The notes under the pieces: model-generated
Told to the model about the DNA's origin: nothing
Database searches by the model: none
Seen by the model: the letters and a program-made list of their open reading frames with translations, nothing else
Part shown: in pieces, positions 8,983-18,036 of the stretch
Layout of the letters: each line of letters begins with the position of its first letter
Numbering within the stretch: position 1 is the stretch's first letter
Position numbers and translations under genes: made by a program
NCBI GenBank assembly: GCA_039198065.1
Contig: JBCCTU010000002.1
Location: forward strand, 868,001 to 932,000
Reading direction: 5' to 3'
From: CALHVX01 sp039198065
GTDB taxonomy: Bacteria; Pseudomonadota; Gammaproteobacteria; Pseudomonadales; Azotimanducaceae
DNA: 64,000 nucleotides

Positions 8983-9810
8983 TCAGCTCTTAGCGAGCAT
9001 TTGCTCATAGCAGTGATTGGTCGCATCAATAAAACCAGCAACCGAGCCACAATCAAAACGCCTTCCCCCGAATTTGTAGGCGATCACGCAGCCACGCTTT
9101 GCCTGCGTCAGCAATGCGTCGGTAATCTGGACCTCGCCGTTTTTCCCGGGTTCAGTGCTTTCGATGATGTCGAAAATGTCCGGCGTGAGAATATAGCGGC
9201 CGATGATGGCCAGGTTGCTGGGTGCATCCTGCGGTGCGGGCTTTTCAACCATGTCGGTAATCCGAAACAGGTTGTCACTGATGGGCTCACCAGCGATAAC
9301 CCCGTACTTGTGGGTCTCATCGGCGGGAACTTCTTCGATCGCCACAATGCTGCATCGAAATTGCTGAAACAGCTGCGCCATCTGATTCAGGACGCCGGTT
9401 GGCTGTCCGAAACACAGATCGTCAGCCAAAACCACACCAAAAGGCTCGTCCCCAACGATGTTACGTCCGGTGAGAATCGCGTGCCCCAGACCCAGCATGT
9501 TGGTCTGTCGCGTGTAGGAAAAGGAGCAGTCCTCGATGAGCGTACGAATGCCGTCGAGCGCCCGCTCTTTACCCGTACCGGCGATGGAGTGCTCAAGCTC
9601 GAAGCTGACGTCGAAATGGTCTTCGATGGCTCGCTTGGTACGTCCTGTGACGAACGCGATGTCCCGCAGGCCTGCTTCGTGTGCCTCTTCAACGCCATAC
9701 TGAACAAGTGGTTTGTCCAATATAGGCAGCATCTCTTTCGGCATTGCCTTTGTGGCAGGAAGAAACCGGGTGCCGTAGCCGGCAACCGGAAAAAGACATT
9801 TGTGCAGCAT
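8983..9810 (-). CDS. galU: UTP-glucose-1-phosphate uridylyltransferase
   Basis: Makes UDP-glucose for LPS, capsule and osmoprotectant glycans. The 275 residues match the bacterial GalU family. The nucleotide-binding signature is FPVAGYGTRFLPATKAMPKE, followed by LDKPLVQYGVEEA, FVTGRTKRAIEDHFD, LGLGHAI and DDLCF. C-terminal motifs include EKPAPQDAPSNLAIIGRYIL and PGKNGEIQ-like PGKNGEVQITDA. The start is ATG at 9810, with a GGATAGG stretch immediately before it that is too close to be a good ribosome site, so initiation may be weak. It is the first gene of the minus-strand LPS/peptidoglycan run. Confidence 0.95.
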   Translation of the reverse strand: MLHKCLFPVAGYGTRFLPATKAMPKEMLPILDKPLVQYGVEEAHEAGLRDIAFVTGRTKRAIEDHFDVSFELEHSIAGTGKERALDGIRTLIEDCSFSYTRQTNMLGLGHAILTGRNIVGDEPFGVVLADDLCFGQPTGVLNQMAQLFQQFRCSIVAIEEVPADETHKYGVIAGEPISDNLFRITDMVEKPAPQDAPSNLAIIGRYILTPDIFDIIESTEPGKNGEVQITDALLTQAKRGCVIAYKFGGRRFDCGSVAGFIDATNHCYEQMLAKS

Positions 9811-9931
9811 CCTATCCGCTCGAACTCGGTGACGCCCGGAGTCTAGGGGCCTTTACAGACAGTGGCCAGTGCTAAGGTCACAGTCTCTGGCTCTGTGGGA
9901 GCAAGCCCGGTGTGTGGTTAACAGCACAGCG

Positions 9932-10267
9932 TCAGAGGGATTCGGTACTCGCTTTAGATACCTCGTCCAAATGCGCCAGCAACGCATCACAGAGCTCATG
10001 AGCCAGTTGCTGTCGTTGTGGAGAGGTCGGGTTGCGGTTTCTCATGGCTCGCACAAGCCGACGCGCGCTGTTGAGGTGTTCTCTCGATGTTGGGCCTTCG
10101 GAAGCCGTTTCCCGGATGTTCCTCGGTTTACGCGCTGGAGAACTGGCGGAGTTTGCAGAAACCCGTAGGTCACCGGTAAACGCCAGAGCGTCGTCAAACA
10201 GGGGCTGTTGACCACTATCCATGGGGGTCTGCTGTACCCGAACTAACTGACCTCTACCCGCTCGCAT
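9932..10267 (-). CDS. Small hypothetical protein behind a LexA-like box
   Basis: A frame of up to 111 aa that I do not recognise. Possible starts are ATG 10267 (about 111 aa) or ATG 10222 (96 aa, beginning MDSGQQPLFDDALAF); neither has a convincing ribosome site. The product is hydrophilic, with no membrane segment. It has a basic middle (SARRLVRAMRNRNP) and a predicted helical C-terminus (RQQLAHELCDALLAHLDEVS). It is the only sizeable frame in 9811-10514 and lies downstream of a promoter-like sequence overlapping a near-consensus SOS box at 10498-10517. Function unknown; it may be DNA-damage induced if the box is real. Confidence 0.5.
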   Translation of the reverse strand: MRAGRGQLVRVQQTPMDSGQQPLFDDALAFTGDLRVSANSASSPARKPRNIRETASEGPTSREHLNSARRLVRAMRNRNPTSPQRQQLAHELCDALLAHLDEVSKASTESL

Positions 10268-10316
10268 GGACCGACTCTCTTTAATCCCTTTTGGTTCTCT
10301 TTAATTCGCTTTGATT

Positions 10317-10374
10317 GCTTCGTTCGCTCGGTTTCTGCCCAAATCGCTTCGTTCGCTCGGTTTCTGCCCAGATC
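10317..10374. repeat. 29-bp tandem duplication in the leader of the small gene
   Basis: Two adjacent 29-base copies (10317-10345 and 10346-10374) differ at one position (A/G near the 3' end). Each begins gcttcgttcgctcggtttct. The repeat lies in the roughly 230-base leader between the LexA-like box and the small gene at 9932-10267. Around 10275-10310 there is also a purine-rich partial repeat (minus strand attaaagagA-type). Origin could be replication slippage; no function is evident. Confidence 0.85.
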
Positions 10375-10497
10375 GCCGCCCGCAAATCCTTAACTCTCGT
10401 CCCGTAAGCGATGCCTCCGCATCCGCTCGGCCTGTGTCCAAAGCACTTGCGTCCGGCACTGGGACGGCTTGAACCTTAGACGCTACTCGCCGACGAG

Positions 10498-10517
10498 TAC
10501 TGTATATTTATACACTA
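10498..10517 (-). promoter_or_regulatory. LexA-like SOS box with overlapping promoter elements
   Basis: The plus-strand sequence tactgtatatttatacacta matches 18 of 20 positions of the E. coli LexA consensus. The left half CTG is intact and the right half is CAC instead of CAG. Reading on the minus strand, a -10-like TATAAA lies inside the box, with a weak -35-like TTGTGT 16 bases upstream, inside the end of clpB. The box overlaps the clpB stop codon, so it more plausibly controls the small gene at 9932-10267 about 230 bases downstream than clpB. Confidence 0.55.
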
Positions 10518-13091
10518 CTCAGCAGAAAACACAAACTCACCGGACTCAAAGCCCACAACCACTGTCGAGCCGGCCGTGTACCCGCCACCCAGCAGCGCAC
10601 GAGCGAGCGGGTTTTCAAGGCGCTTCTGAATGACTCTACGCAGAGGCCGTGCTCCGTAGACCGGGTCGTAACCCTCTTCAACGAGCGCGGCGATCGCCTC
10701 TTTGGTGATGTTCAAAGACAGATTTTGTTCCGCAAGCCGGTGACTTAACTCAGCCACCTGAAGCTCGGCGATCGCGCCCACATTCTCTCGGTCCAACGGT
10801 CTGAAGACGACCGTGTCATCAATTCGATTAATGAATTCCGGCCGAAAATGCTGAGCAACGATCCCCATTACCGTGGACTTGATCCGGTCATAGTCGCCCT
10901 CGCCGCTGGCAGCTTGAATCGCTTCCGATCCAAGGTTCGACGTCATCACGAGCACGGTATTTCGAAAATCGACGGTGCGGCCCTGACCATCGGTTAGACG
11001 GCCGTCGTCCAAGACCTGCAGCAGTATGTTGAACACGTCGGCGTGCGCCTTTTCTACCTCGTCAAGGAGGATCAACGAATAGGGACGGCGCCTAACCTGT
11101 TCCGTCAGGTAGCCGCCAGACTCGTACCCCACGTAGCCGGGCGGTGCTCCTATCAGTCGCGACACGGCGTGACGCTCCATGTACTCGGACATGTCGATAC
11201 GAACCATCGCGTCCTCGGAATCGAAGAGTTGCTGTGCAAGCGCTTTGCAGAGCTCCGTCTTGCCGACGCCCGTCGGCCCAAGAAACAGAAACGAACCGTT
11301 CGGGCGCTGCGGATCCGACAGCCCAGCGCGAGACCGTCGCACCGCATCAGACACCGCGGCGACGGCTTCGGTTTGCCCGATAACGCGTTCGTGGAGGCTG
11401 GCCTCAAGCTCGAGTAGCTTGTCTTTTTCGGTTTCCAGCAGCTTTGCAACCGGGATTCCGGTCCAGTGAGCGACAACCTCGGAGATTTCAGCGTCCGTTA
11501 CCCGATTGCGCAGTAATTGGGTACTGGCGGCGTCAGCCTCGGCGTCCTGAGCCGCCGCCAGCCGGCGCTCAAGCTCCGGTATCTGGCCGTACTGAAGCTC
11601 AGACATACGCGCCAGATCACCTGCCCGCCGCGCCGCATCAAACTCGCTGCGCGCTTGATCAAGTTGCTCTTTCACTTCTTGAGCGCCGCGCAGATTGGCC
11701 TTCTCTGCAGTCCAGATCTCTTCCAGATCCGCGAACGCGCGTTCCTGCTCGGTTATGCGCTCCTCGAGTTCCGTCAGCCGCCGCTGACTTGCATCGTCGC
11801 TTTCCTGCTTGAGCGCTTCGCGCTCCATCTTCAGCTGGATCAGTCGTCGCTCGAGGCGATCCATGGCTTCGGGCTTTGAATCCATCTCCATGCGAATGCG
11901 GCTCGCCGCCTCATCGATCAGATCGATGGCTTTGTCCGGAAGCTGCCGGTCGGCGATGTAGCGGTGCGACAGACGCGCAGCAGCGATGATCGCCGGGTCA
12001 GTGATGTCGACCGCGTGATGCAGCTCGTAGCGCTCTTTCAGGCCACGCAGAATCGCAACCGTATCCTCTACGCTCGGCTCGTCGACGAGGACCTTCTGGA
12101 ATCGACGCTCCAACGCAGCGTCCTTTTCGATGTACTGGCGATACTCGTCCAAGGTCGTGGCGCCGACGCAGTGCAGCTCGCCACGAGCCAGTGCGGGCTT
12201 GAGCATGTTGCCAGCGTCCATGGCTCCCTCCGCCTTTCCGGCGCCGACCATGGTGTGCAGTTCATCGATGAACAGTACGACGTTGCCTTCCTGTTTCGCC
12301 AGTTCATTGAGCACCGCCTTGAGTCGTTCCTCGAACTCGCCGCGAAATTTAGCACCGGCAATCAGGGCGCCCATGTCGAGTGAGAGCACGCGTTTGCGCT
12401 TCAGACCCTCCGGCACCTCCCCGTTGAGAATGCGTTGCGCAAGGCCCTCAACGATGGCCGTCTTGCCCACGCCAGGCTCGCCTATCAGCACGGGATTATT
12501 TTTGGTGCGACGTTGCAGCACCTGAATGGTTCGTCGAATCTCTTCGTCGCGGCCAATCACGGGATCGAGCTTGCCTTGCTCGGCCCGCTCAGTGAGGTCG
12601 ATGGTGTACTTACTCAGTGCTTCACGATGATCTTCAGCGGCAGCATCGTCCACGGGCGCATTGGCCAGCGCAGCGACCAGCCGCTCAAGCTGATCGAGCT
12701 GCGTGCCGCAGCGCTGAAGCAGCTGCGCGATCACCGGGTCCGCCGCCAGCGGAACGATCAGGTGCTCGCTGGCGATGTACTTGTCACCGGCCTGCTGCGC
12801 CGCCCTATCGGCCAGGTTCAACACGCGCGCGAGTGCCGACGACACGGCCACTTCGCCCGTCGGCGCACCCAGCTTTGGTAGAGCATCCAGGGCTTGAGCC
12901 GTCGCAACCGGCACTTCAGTAAGCCGAGTCCCGGCCTGAGCGAGCACGCTGTTGAGGCTGCTTTGTGCCTCCTCATTCAGGGTTGCAAACACATGTAAGG
13001 GTTCCAACGCGGCGTGGTCTCGACCGAGAGCCATCGACTGGCTGTCCGCAAGCGCGCCTTGCAGTCTGTTGGTGAGTTTGTCCATTCGCAC
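10515..13091 (-). CDS. clpB: ATP-dependent disaggregase ClpB
   Basis: Hsp100 chaperone that pulls polypeptides out of aggregates together with DnaK. The 858 residues match full-length ClpB. In order: N-terminal Clp domain (LTNRLQGALADSQSMAL), first AAA+ module with Walker A GEPGVGKTAIVEGLA, a long middle coiled coil (about 400-530) typical of ClpB, and second AAA+ module with Walker A GPTGVGKTELCKALA and Walker B LILLDEVEKAH. I choose the GTG at 13091 (MRMDKLT) over the ATG six bases later. It has GGAG nine bases upstream and reproduces the conserved MRxDxLT start. Confidence 0.97.
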   Translation of the reverse strand: MRMDKLTNRLQGALADSQSMALGRDHAALEPLHVFATLNEEAQSSLNSVLAQAGTRLTEVPVATAQALDALPKLGAPTGEVAVSSALARVLNLADRAAQQAGDKYIASEHLIVPLAADPVIAQLLQRCGTQLDQLERLVAALANAPVDDAAAEDHREALSKYTIDLTERAEQGKLDPVIGRDEEIRRTIQVLQRRTKNNPVLIGEPGVGKTAIVEGLAQRILNGEVPEGLKRKRVLSLDMGALIAGAKFRGEFEERLKAVLNELAKQEGNVVLFIDELHTMVGAGKAEGAMDAGNMLKPALARGELHCVGATTLDEYRQYIEKDAALERRFQKVLVDEPSVEDTVAILRGLKERYELHHAVDITDPAIIAAARLSHRYIADRQLPDKAIDLIDEAASRIRMEMDSKPEAMDRLERRLIQLKMEREALKQESDDASQRRLTELEERITEQERAFADLEEIWTAEKANLRGAQEVKEQLDQARSEFDAARRAGDLARMSELQYGQIPELERRLAAAQDAEADAASTQLLRNRVTDAEISEVVAHWTGIPVAKLLETEKDKLLELEASLHERVIGQTEAVAAVSDAVRRSRAGLSDPQRPNGSFLFLGPTGVGKTELCKALAQQLFDSEDAMVRIDMSEYMERHAVSRLIGAPPGYVGYESGGYLTEQVRRRPYSLILLDEVEKAHADVFNILLQVLDDGRLTDGQGRTVDFRNTVLVMTSNLGSEAIQAASGEGDYDRIKSTVMGIVAQHFRPEFINRIDDTVVFRPLDRENVGAIAELQVAELSHRLAEQNLSLNITKEAIAALVEEGYDPVYGARPLRRVIQKRLENPLARALLGGGYTAGSTVVVGFESGEFVFSAE

Positions 13092-13120
13092 GGTGCGAGT
13101 CTCCGGCTGCTACTGTGTTG

Positions 13121-13149
13121 TTTGTGGAGCTTGTCCTTGGAAAATCAAG
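13121..13149 (-). promoter_or_regulatory. Possible sigma-32 heat-shock promoter for clpB
   Basis: Reading on the minus strand, CTTGATTTT (13149-13141) resembles the sigma-32 -35 element CTTGAAA. CTCCACAA, about 13 bases further on (13129-13122), is a partial match to the -10 element CCCCATNT. The spacing and the position about 30 bases before the GTG start suit a clpB promoter. The -10 match is imperfect, so this is tentative. Confidence 0.4.
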
Positions 13150-13219
13150 CGTCCGTGACTCACCGGCGTCAGTCAGCTGAGACGAAATCTGTCGGCTGCA
13201 TGATCAAATTGACGATCCT

Positions 13220-13792
13220 ATGATCCGCAGCAGCACCGCTGAATGTAAGCTTTGCCAACGCCCAACAAGTAGTTCCAGCGTGGTCTCCAGCGATATCGAC
13301 GACGAAACCGGTACGGTCCAAATCGTTCTCAAACCCAACCGTTCGTGGACCTGGCGCAATAACGTTTGGGTGCTTGCGAGCCTGTTTACGCTCTCGCTCA
13401 CGATTGGAATCTTCTTCCTCTTCCACCGTTATTGGATGATCTTGCCGTTCACGCTAACGGAGGTCGCCATCGTTAGCGCTTGCCTGTACTACTGCGTACG
13501 CGAGACCCACCGTCAGGAGGTGCTGCGTATGGGCGTTGACCGCGTGGTGTTGGAACGAGGCATCTGGCGTCCCCAGGAACGGCGCGAGTTCGAACGTTAT
13601 TTCACGCGCTTCTCTGTAACCCAACCGCCCTACCGGGGACATCAAAAGACCGTCTCCCTCAGCTGTCGCGGAGAAGACACAGAGATCGGCAGTTTTCTGC
13701 CCCCGGCGGACAAAGATGAGCTCATTCGGGTGTTGAAGCACGCCGTGAGTTTTCTTGACGCCCAGCTCCCCCCCGGTGGCCGACAACGTTAG
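13220..13792 (+). CDS. DUF2244 membrane protein
   Basis: A 190-aa protein whose middle resembles DUF2244. LKPNRSWTWRNNVWVLASLF leads into two adjacent transmembrane helices (about 50-70 and 75-93), then a C-terminal soluble domain (VLERGIWRPQERREFERYFTRF...). Function of the family is not established; relatives often sit near cytochrome oxidase genes, which are absent here. No clear ribosome site precedes the ATG at 13220, so the start may be later. Its last 71 bases overlap the convergent comEC gene. Confidence 0.78.
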   Translation: MIRSSTAECKLCQRPTSSSSVVSSDIDDETGTVQIVLKPNRSWTWRNNVWVLASLFTLSLTIGIFFLFHRYWMILPFTLTEVAIVSACLYYCVRETHRQEVLRMGVDRVVLERGIWRPQERREFERYFTRFSVTQPPYRGHQKTVSLSCRGEDTEIGSFLPPADKDELIRVLKHAVSFLDAQLPPGGRQR

Positions 13793-16112
13793 CGCAGTCC
13801 CACGCCGGCGGTCGCTGCCAGGCGAGCGTCGCGCAGCGCTCCGAGTGCAATTCGGCTGGTTTCGCGCTGTACCAGCGCAGCTCCCCATGTACACCGGTAC
13901 TGACCAGGCGTGCCCCAACACGGCGGTATCGTTCAACAACGGTGCTGTGGGGATGGCCAAAGCGGCTGAAACGCGACGCACTGAATACGACGATGCTTGG
14001 CGCGAGCCGCCGAACAAATGCCGAGGACGAGGACGTTCGGGAGCCATGGTGTGGTGCGAGCAGGAGCAGCTCTCCCTTCTGATCGTGCCACTCCAGCCGG
14101 TGCTCGGTGGCGCGGTCGATATCCCCCGGGAGCAGCAGCCGCGCTGAACCCGTGGCGTTGCTGACTAGCAGCACACAAGAATCGGCATTGGAGCCACCCC
14201 CAGGAACGATCGGTGCGAGAAATTCGAACCGGACCCCATCCCAGCTCCACCGCATACCGCGACGACAGGCAAACGCTCGACCCGTATCACTGCCAGTTCG
14301 TGACCGCAGGTGCCAGCGTACCGATATGGCCGAAAGAATCTGCGCCTCACCCCCGGCGTGGTCTGCGTCATCGTGGCTGATCACTAAGGCATCAAGCGCC
14401 TCGACCCCCAGGCGTTTGAAGGCCGGTAGGATGATCGCTTCCGTGCGAGAAGGCCCCAAGAATCCTGGGGCTCCAGTATCAAACAGCAATCGGTGCTCCC
14501 GTGTCCGCACGAGCACCGCGTCCCCCTGACCCACATCGAACACGTTGACTTGAAACTCGCCCATTGCGACCACAGCGTCGCGCGGGAGCAGCACAAGCGC
14601 TAACGCGAAGCCGGCGCCGGCGCGCTGCCACCGAGCCCAACCCAGGTTGGGCAGCAGTACGAACCCTACGAAGAGCACCACGGCCAACGGCGGCAGTGAG
14701 AGAGCGTGAGCTGCAGACAGTTCCAAGGTTTCCACTTTGTGCAGCCAGAAGAGCAACACACCCACACCAGCGTCGACGAGCTTAAGAACGGATTCAGCGA
14801 GCACCGGGGCAACGGCGGAGAGCGCCAAGGCGAGCAATCCGGCGGGCACGATCAGCCAGCTGACCAAGGGCACGGCAACTAAGTTCGCGAGGGGTCCCGA
14901 AACGCTGACGGGCAGGTCCAGTGCGAGAAGAAGTGGCAGCAAACCGATGGCAACTATGGCCTGTGCTTCGCAGAGCGTCCGCCACAGCGAGCGCGAGCGT
15001 CGCCGCGGCCCAAACCAGAAAAGCAACACAGCGACGGCGGAAAACGAGAGCCAGAAACCGTGGCTCAATGCCGCCAATGGATCAAGCAGGAGAACGACGA
15101 ACGCGGCCACCGCCAGCGCGGCCACCGCGGTCGCCGGCCGGCCTGAACGGTGACCGTAGGCTGCCGCCGCGGCCATGAGCCAGGCGCGCTGCGCGGGTAC
15201 CCCGAAGCCACTGACCGCAACGAACAAGCCCGACGCTACGATCGCGCATCCAAGCCCAAGGGTCGATGGATCACGGAGCCACGGCAGCACTCGTGCCACA
15301 GACCGACCAACGAGCCAGCCCAGGGCACTTACGATGCCAACGTGCAGGCCCGATACGACCAGCAGATGAACCGTTCCGGTCCGACTCAGGAGCTGCCATT
15401 GGTCGCGAGCCAGCGCGCTGCGCTGCCCGAGGAGCACGGCCTGTAGCCACTCACGGTGCCGCGCACGGACCAGGAACGCGCTCGCTGACTCACGCAGTCG
15501 ATCCACGCTACCGTGCAGCGCACGATCGACGAGCGACTCCTGGGCCACAACAGCGCTGGGGAAACCGCCGAGCACCCGGCCCTCGATCCGGAGCCCAGCC
15601 GCGTAGAGGCGCGCCTCAGTGTTCTGGCCGCTTTGGTTCGTGGGACGACGAATGGGCCGGACGCGGGCACGCACCCAAACCCTGTCACCCCGCGCCAGTC
15701 GCTGTACCCAATCCGGAGGCGTGTACCAACGCAGTCGGACCAGCACACCGGCGAGCAACGCGTCATCGCCCGATGCAGGCGACGTCACACGCACGGTTAG
15801 GGTAACGCTCGCGGGCATTGGAGCAACGGCCTCCTGCCGCTCGAGCTGGCGCACGTCGACGGTCGCGCAAAGTAACCGCTCTGTAGTCAGCGCGAGCCAT
15901 ACTGGTGATGGCGGTGCCGCGATCAGCGACCTAAGCACGCATAACGAGACCCCCAGCCACAGCCACAGGCGGTGCACACCAGCGTGCAGGGCCAGCCCCG
16001 CCAGGGCGAGAACCGCAAGAGTGGAAAAAATCAGGGAAGTCGGCTGGCCGTAGGCAAACAGGACCACTGGCAGCACCAAAGCTATGCAGCACACTCCCAT
16101 CGCCGAGTTCAC
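13722..16112 (-). CDS. comEC: DNA internalization/competence protein ComEC/Rec2
   Basis: Inner-membrane channel for uptake of transforming single-stranded DNA (796 aa). Hydrophobic N-terminal segments are followed by an OB-like domain (about 75-180), the competence membrane domain with LVVSGLHVGIVSALGWLVG and further helices. The C-terminus is a metallo-beta-lactamase fold with VGQGDAVLVRT, metal ligands in SHDDADHAGGE and LLLAPHHGSRTSSS. The start is GTG 16112 or ATG 16100. It lies immediately upstream of exbB/exbD in the pseudomonad order I recall; here clpB, a DUF2244 gene and galU intervene. The C-terminal coding overlap with the convergent DUF2244 gene is 71 bases. Confidence 0.93.
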   Translation of the reverse strand: MNSAMGVCCIALVLPVVLFAYGQPTSLIFSTLAVLALAGLALHAGVHRLWLWLGVSLCVLRSLIAAPPSPVWLALTTERLLCATVDVRQLERQEAVAPMPASVTLTVRVTSPASGDDALLAGVLVRLRWYTPPDWVQRLARGDRVWVRARVRPIRRPTNQSGQNTEARLYAAGLRIEGRVLGGFPSAVVAQESLVDRALHGSVDRLRESASAFLVRARHREWLQAVLLGQRSALARDQWQLLSRTGTVHLLVVSGLHVGIVSALGWLVGRSVARVLPWLRDPSTLGLGCAIVASGLFVAVSGFGVPAQRAWLMAAAAAYGHRSGRPATAVAALAVAAFVVLLLDPLAALSHGFWLSFSAVAVLLFWFGPRRRSRSLWRTLCEAQAIVAIGLLPLLLALDLPVSVSGPLANLVAVPLVSWLIVPAGLLALALSAVAPVLAESVLKLVDAGVGVLLFWLHKVETLELSAAHALSLPPLAVVLFVGFVLLPNLGWARWQRAGAGFALALVLLPRDAVVAMGEFQVNVFDVGQGDAVLVRTREHRLLFDTGAPGFLGPSRTEAIILPAFKRLGVEALDALVISHDDADHAGGEAQILSAISVRWHLRSRTGSDTGRAFACRRGMRWSWDGVRFEFLAPIVPGGGSNADSCVLLVSNATGSARLLLPGDIDRATEHRLEWHDQKGELLLLAPHHGSRTSSSSAFVRRLAPSIVVFSASRFSRFGHPHSTVVERYRRVGARLVSTGVHGELRWYSAKPAELHSERCATLAWQRPPAWDCANVVGHRGGAGRQENSRRASTPE

Positions 16113-16221
16113 GAAGCGCCCGCAAGTCGTTGAGCGGATCGGCCGGAAATCATGACGCCGCGGGCCAAAGTTGCCTGCAGGTCGATGGTTTGCACTGGGG
16201 CTGGCGCGGCATAATCAGGTT

Positions 16222-16764
16222 ATGCCCAAGGAAGAGCTTCGCCGCTATCTGCCAACTCGCCAATCGCTGAGTGAGATACCGGCGCTTCGTCCCCTCAGCC
16301 GTTGGCTCCAGCGGGCCGAGCTCTGGCACTTCCATCGGCGGTCGGTTTCTGGCGCCGCCTTTGTCGGACTATTTTCGGCGTTCCTACCCGTGCCCAGCCA
16401 AATGGTGGCCGCCGCGATCTTTGCCGTCTATGCACGGGTAAATTTGCCCATTGCGACGGCGCTGGTGTGGATCACCAACCCGGTCACGATCCCGCCGATG
16501 TTCTACTTCAACTATCGACTCGGCGCCTGGCTGCTGGACAAGGAGCTGAAGATCGACGCAATCCGGTTGGAATGGAGCTGGTTGGAGGACACCTATCGCA
16601 GCGTAGACTTCTCCGACGTCTTCTTCCCCCTGCTTTTCGGCAGCCTCGTGGTGGGTTGGACCGCCGGAGTCATCGGCTTCATCGCCGTGCGCGTTGTTTG
16701 GCGGGCTCAGGTCATTCGGCGTTGGGAAGAACGGCGACTGCGGCGACGTAGCGCTAACCCCTAA
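16222..16764 (+). CDS. DUF2062 membrane protein
   Basis: A roughly 180-aa inner-membrane protein of the DUF2062 family. Diagnostic sequences are LWHFHRRSVSGAAFVGLFSA, PVPSQMVAAAIFAVYARVNL and VWITNPVTIPPMFYFNYRLG, followed by a hydrophobic hairpin near the C-terminus. Family members start MPKxxxRRYLP, so I place the start at ATG 16222 rather than the in-frame ATG at 16171, although ribosome-site support is weak (AGG only two bases away). It is divergent from comEC and convergent with lolE. Function unknown. Confidence 0.85.
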   Translation: MPKEELRRYLPTRQSLSEIPALRPLSRWLQRAELWHFHRRSVSGAAFVGLFSAFLPVPSQMVAAAIFAVYARVNLPIATALVWITNPVTIPPMFYFNYRLGAWLLDKELKIDAIRLEWSWLEDTYRSVDFSDVFFPLLFGSLVVGWTAGVIGFIAVRVVWRAQVIRRWEERRLRRRSANP

Positions 16765-16809
16765 GCGCCGGCAGACGTGTCAGCCTCCCCGGCTCACTCG
16801 CTTAGCTCG

Positions 16810-18036
16810 CTAACCTTTCAGCCCATCAATTGGGCTTACGCGTGCTGCCCGGGCCGCCGGCACCAGTGCAGCGAACAAGGCGAGGAGCACGGCAAGGCCC
16901 GCGATCGTGACGAGATCCGCTCCCCGAACTTCGCTCGGCAGCTCGATGAAATAGGTCCCTTCCAACAAGCGATAGGCGGTTACCTGGCCGAGCCAGTCGA
17001 CCAGCAGGCTGATGTTGTGAGCGGCTAATACGCCCAGCACGAGTCCGACGACGATCCCCAGTGCAGCAATCGCCACCCCTTGCAAAACGAACGTCCGCCG
17101 TATCGTTGCGGCGGTCGCGCCGTAGGTACGCAGAATGGCGATTTCTGCCCGCTTGTCGGAAACCAGCATCAGCTGACCGGCGACGATATTGAAGCTTGCG
17201 ACGGCGACGACCAGCAGCAACACCACGAACATCATCGATTTCTCCAGCGCAACGGCACGAAAGAAGCTTCCGTAGCTGGCGCTCCAGTCAACGACGCTCA
17301 GACTCGGATCGGCGGACAGCAGGTCAGCGCGAATTCGGGGCGCCTGCTCTGGACGGTGCAGCATGAGTCGAACGCCACGAGTGCCGAGGGCTTGCTGCGC
17401 TTCGGGGTCGAGCGCCCGTAGGGGAATCAGCGCGAGGCTGGTATCCAGCTCTGCTCCAAGTTCAAAGGTACCGATGAGCTGAAACTGCATCAGCCGCGGG
17501 CGGATGCCCGTCTTCGTGGGTTCTGCCAGCACCAGGGTAAGGGCGTCACCGGGGGTCAAGCCGAGGTGCACGGCAAGCGGCGCGCCTAGGACAATCGGTC
17601 GCCGAATCGTTGAGTCATCCACCAGAATCGTTGCCGCCGGTACGTGCCCAGGATCGCGCAGTACGGCATCCGGGACACCCTGAATGCCGATGGGAAGCAC
17701 GAGGCCGCGGTGAGTGATCATGGCTTGACCCTGAAACAAGGGATCCGCGCGCAAAACCTCGGCGCGCGCCGGTGCCGGCAGTGAGGCAACAAGCGATGCC
17801 GGGTTTGGAGATTCACCGCGCACGAACACGTGGGGGACGGCGCCAAGCAACCGCCCCCGCAGTTCACGATCGAAACCGTTCATCACGCTGACTACGACGG
17901 TCAGTACGACGACACCTAGGGAGAGTCCAATCACGGACGTCCAGGTGATGAAGGCTGCAAAGCGCTTGCGACCGCTGAACAGGTAGCGCCGCGCCAGAAA
18001 CGTCGCCAACGCCAAGCGCCCTGCAGGTCGCGTCAT
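16810..18036 (-). CDS. lolE: Lipoprotein-releasing ABC permease, LolE/LolC family
   Basis: Transmembrane subunit of the LolCDE complex, which extracts outer-membrane lipoproteins from the inner membrane and hands them to LolA. The 408 residues have the family layout. An N-terminal helix (FLARRYLFSGRKRFAAFITWTSVIGL) and VVVSVMNGFDRELRGRLLG lead to a large periplasmic domain (about 45-265). Three C-terminal helices follow (MFVVLLLVVAVASFNIVAG, TFVLQGVAIAALGIVVG, LVTIAGLAVLLALFAALVP). It overlaps lolD by four bases and is the last gene of the trio. Assigning C versus E between the two permeases is by position only. Confidence 0.92.
   Translation of the reverse strand: MTRPAGRLALATFLARRYLFSGRKRFAAFITWTSVIGLSLGVVVLTVVVSVMNGFDRELRGRLLGAVPHVFVRGESPNPASLVASLPAPARAEVLRADPLFQGQAMITHRGLVLPIGIQGVPDAVLRDPGHVPAATILVDDSTIRRPIVLGAPLAVHLGLTPGDALTLVLAEPTKTGIRPRLMQFQLIGTFELGAELDTSLALIPLRALDPEAQQALGTRGVRLMLHRPEQAPRIRADLLSADPSLSVVDWSASYGSFFRAVALEKSMMFVVLLLVVAVASFNIVAGQLMLVSDKRAEIAILRTYGATAATIRRTFVLQGVAIAALGIVVGLVLGVLAAHNISLLVDWLGQVTAYRLLEGTYFIELPSEVRGADLVTIAGLAVLLALFAALVPAARAARVSPIDGLKG

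Noticed and set aside
8635..9846. A 403-codon open frame on the plus strand
   Set aside because: Antisense to exbB and galU, both of which have clear family motifs.
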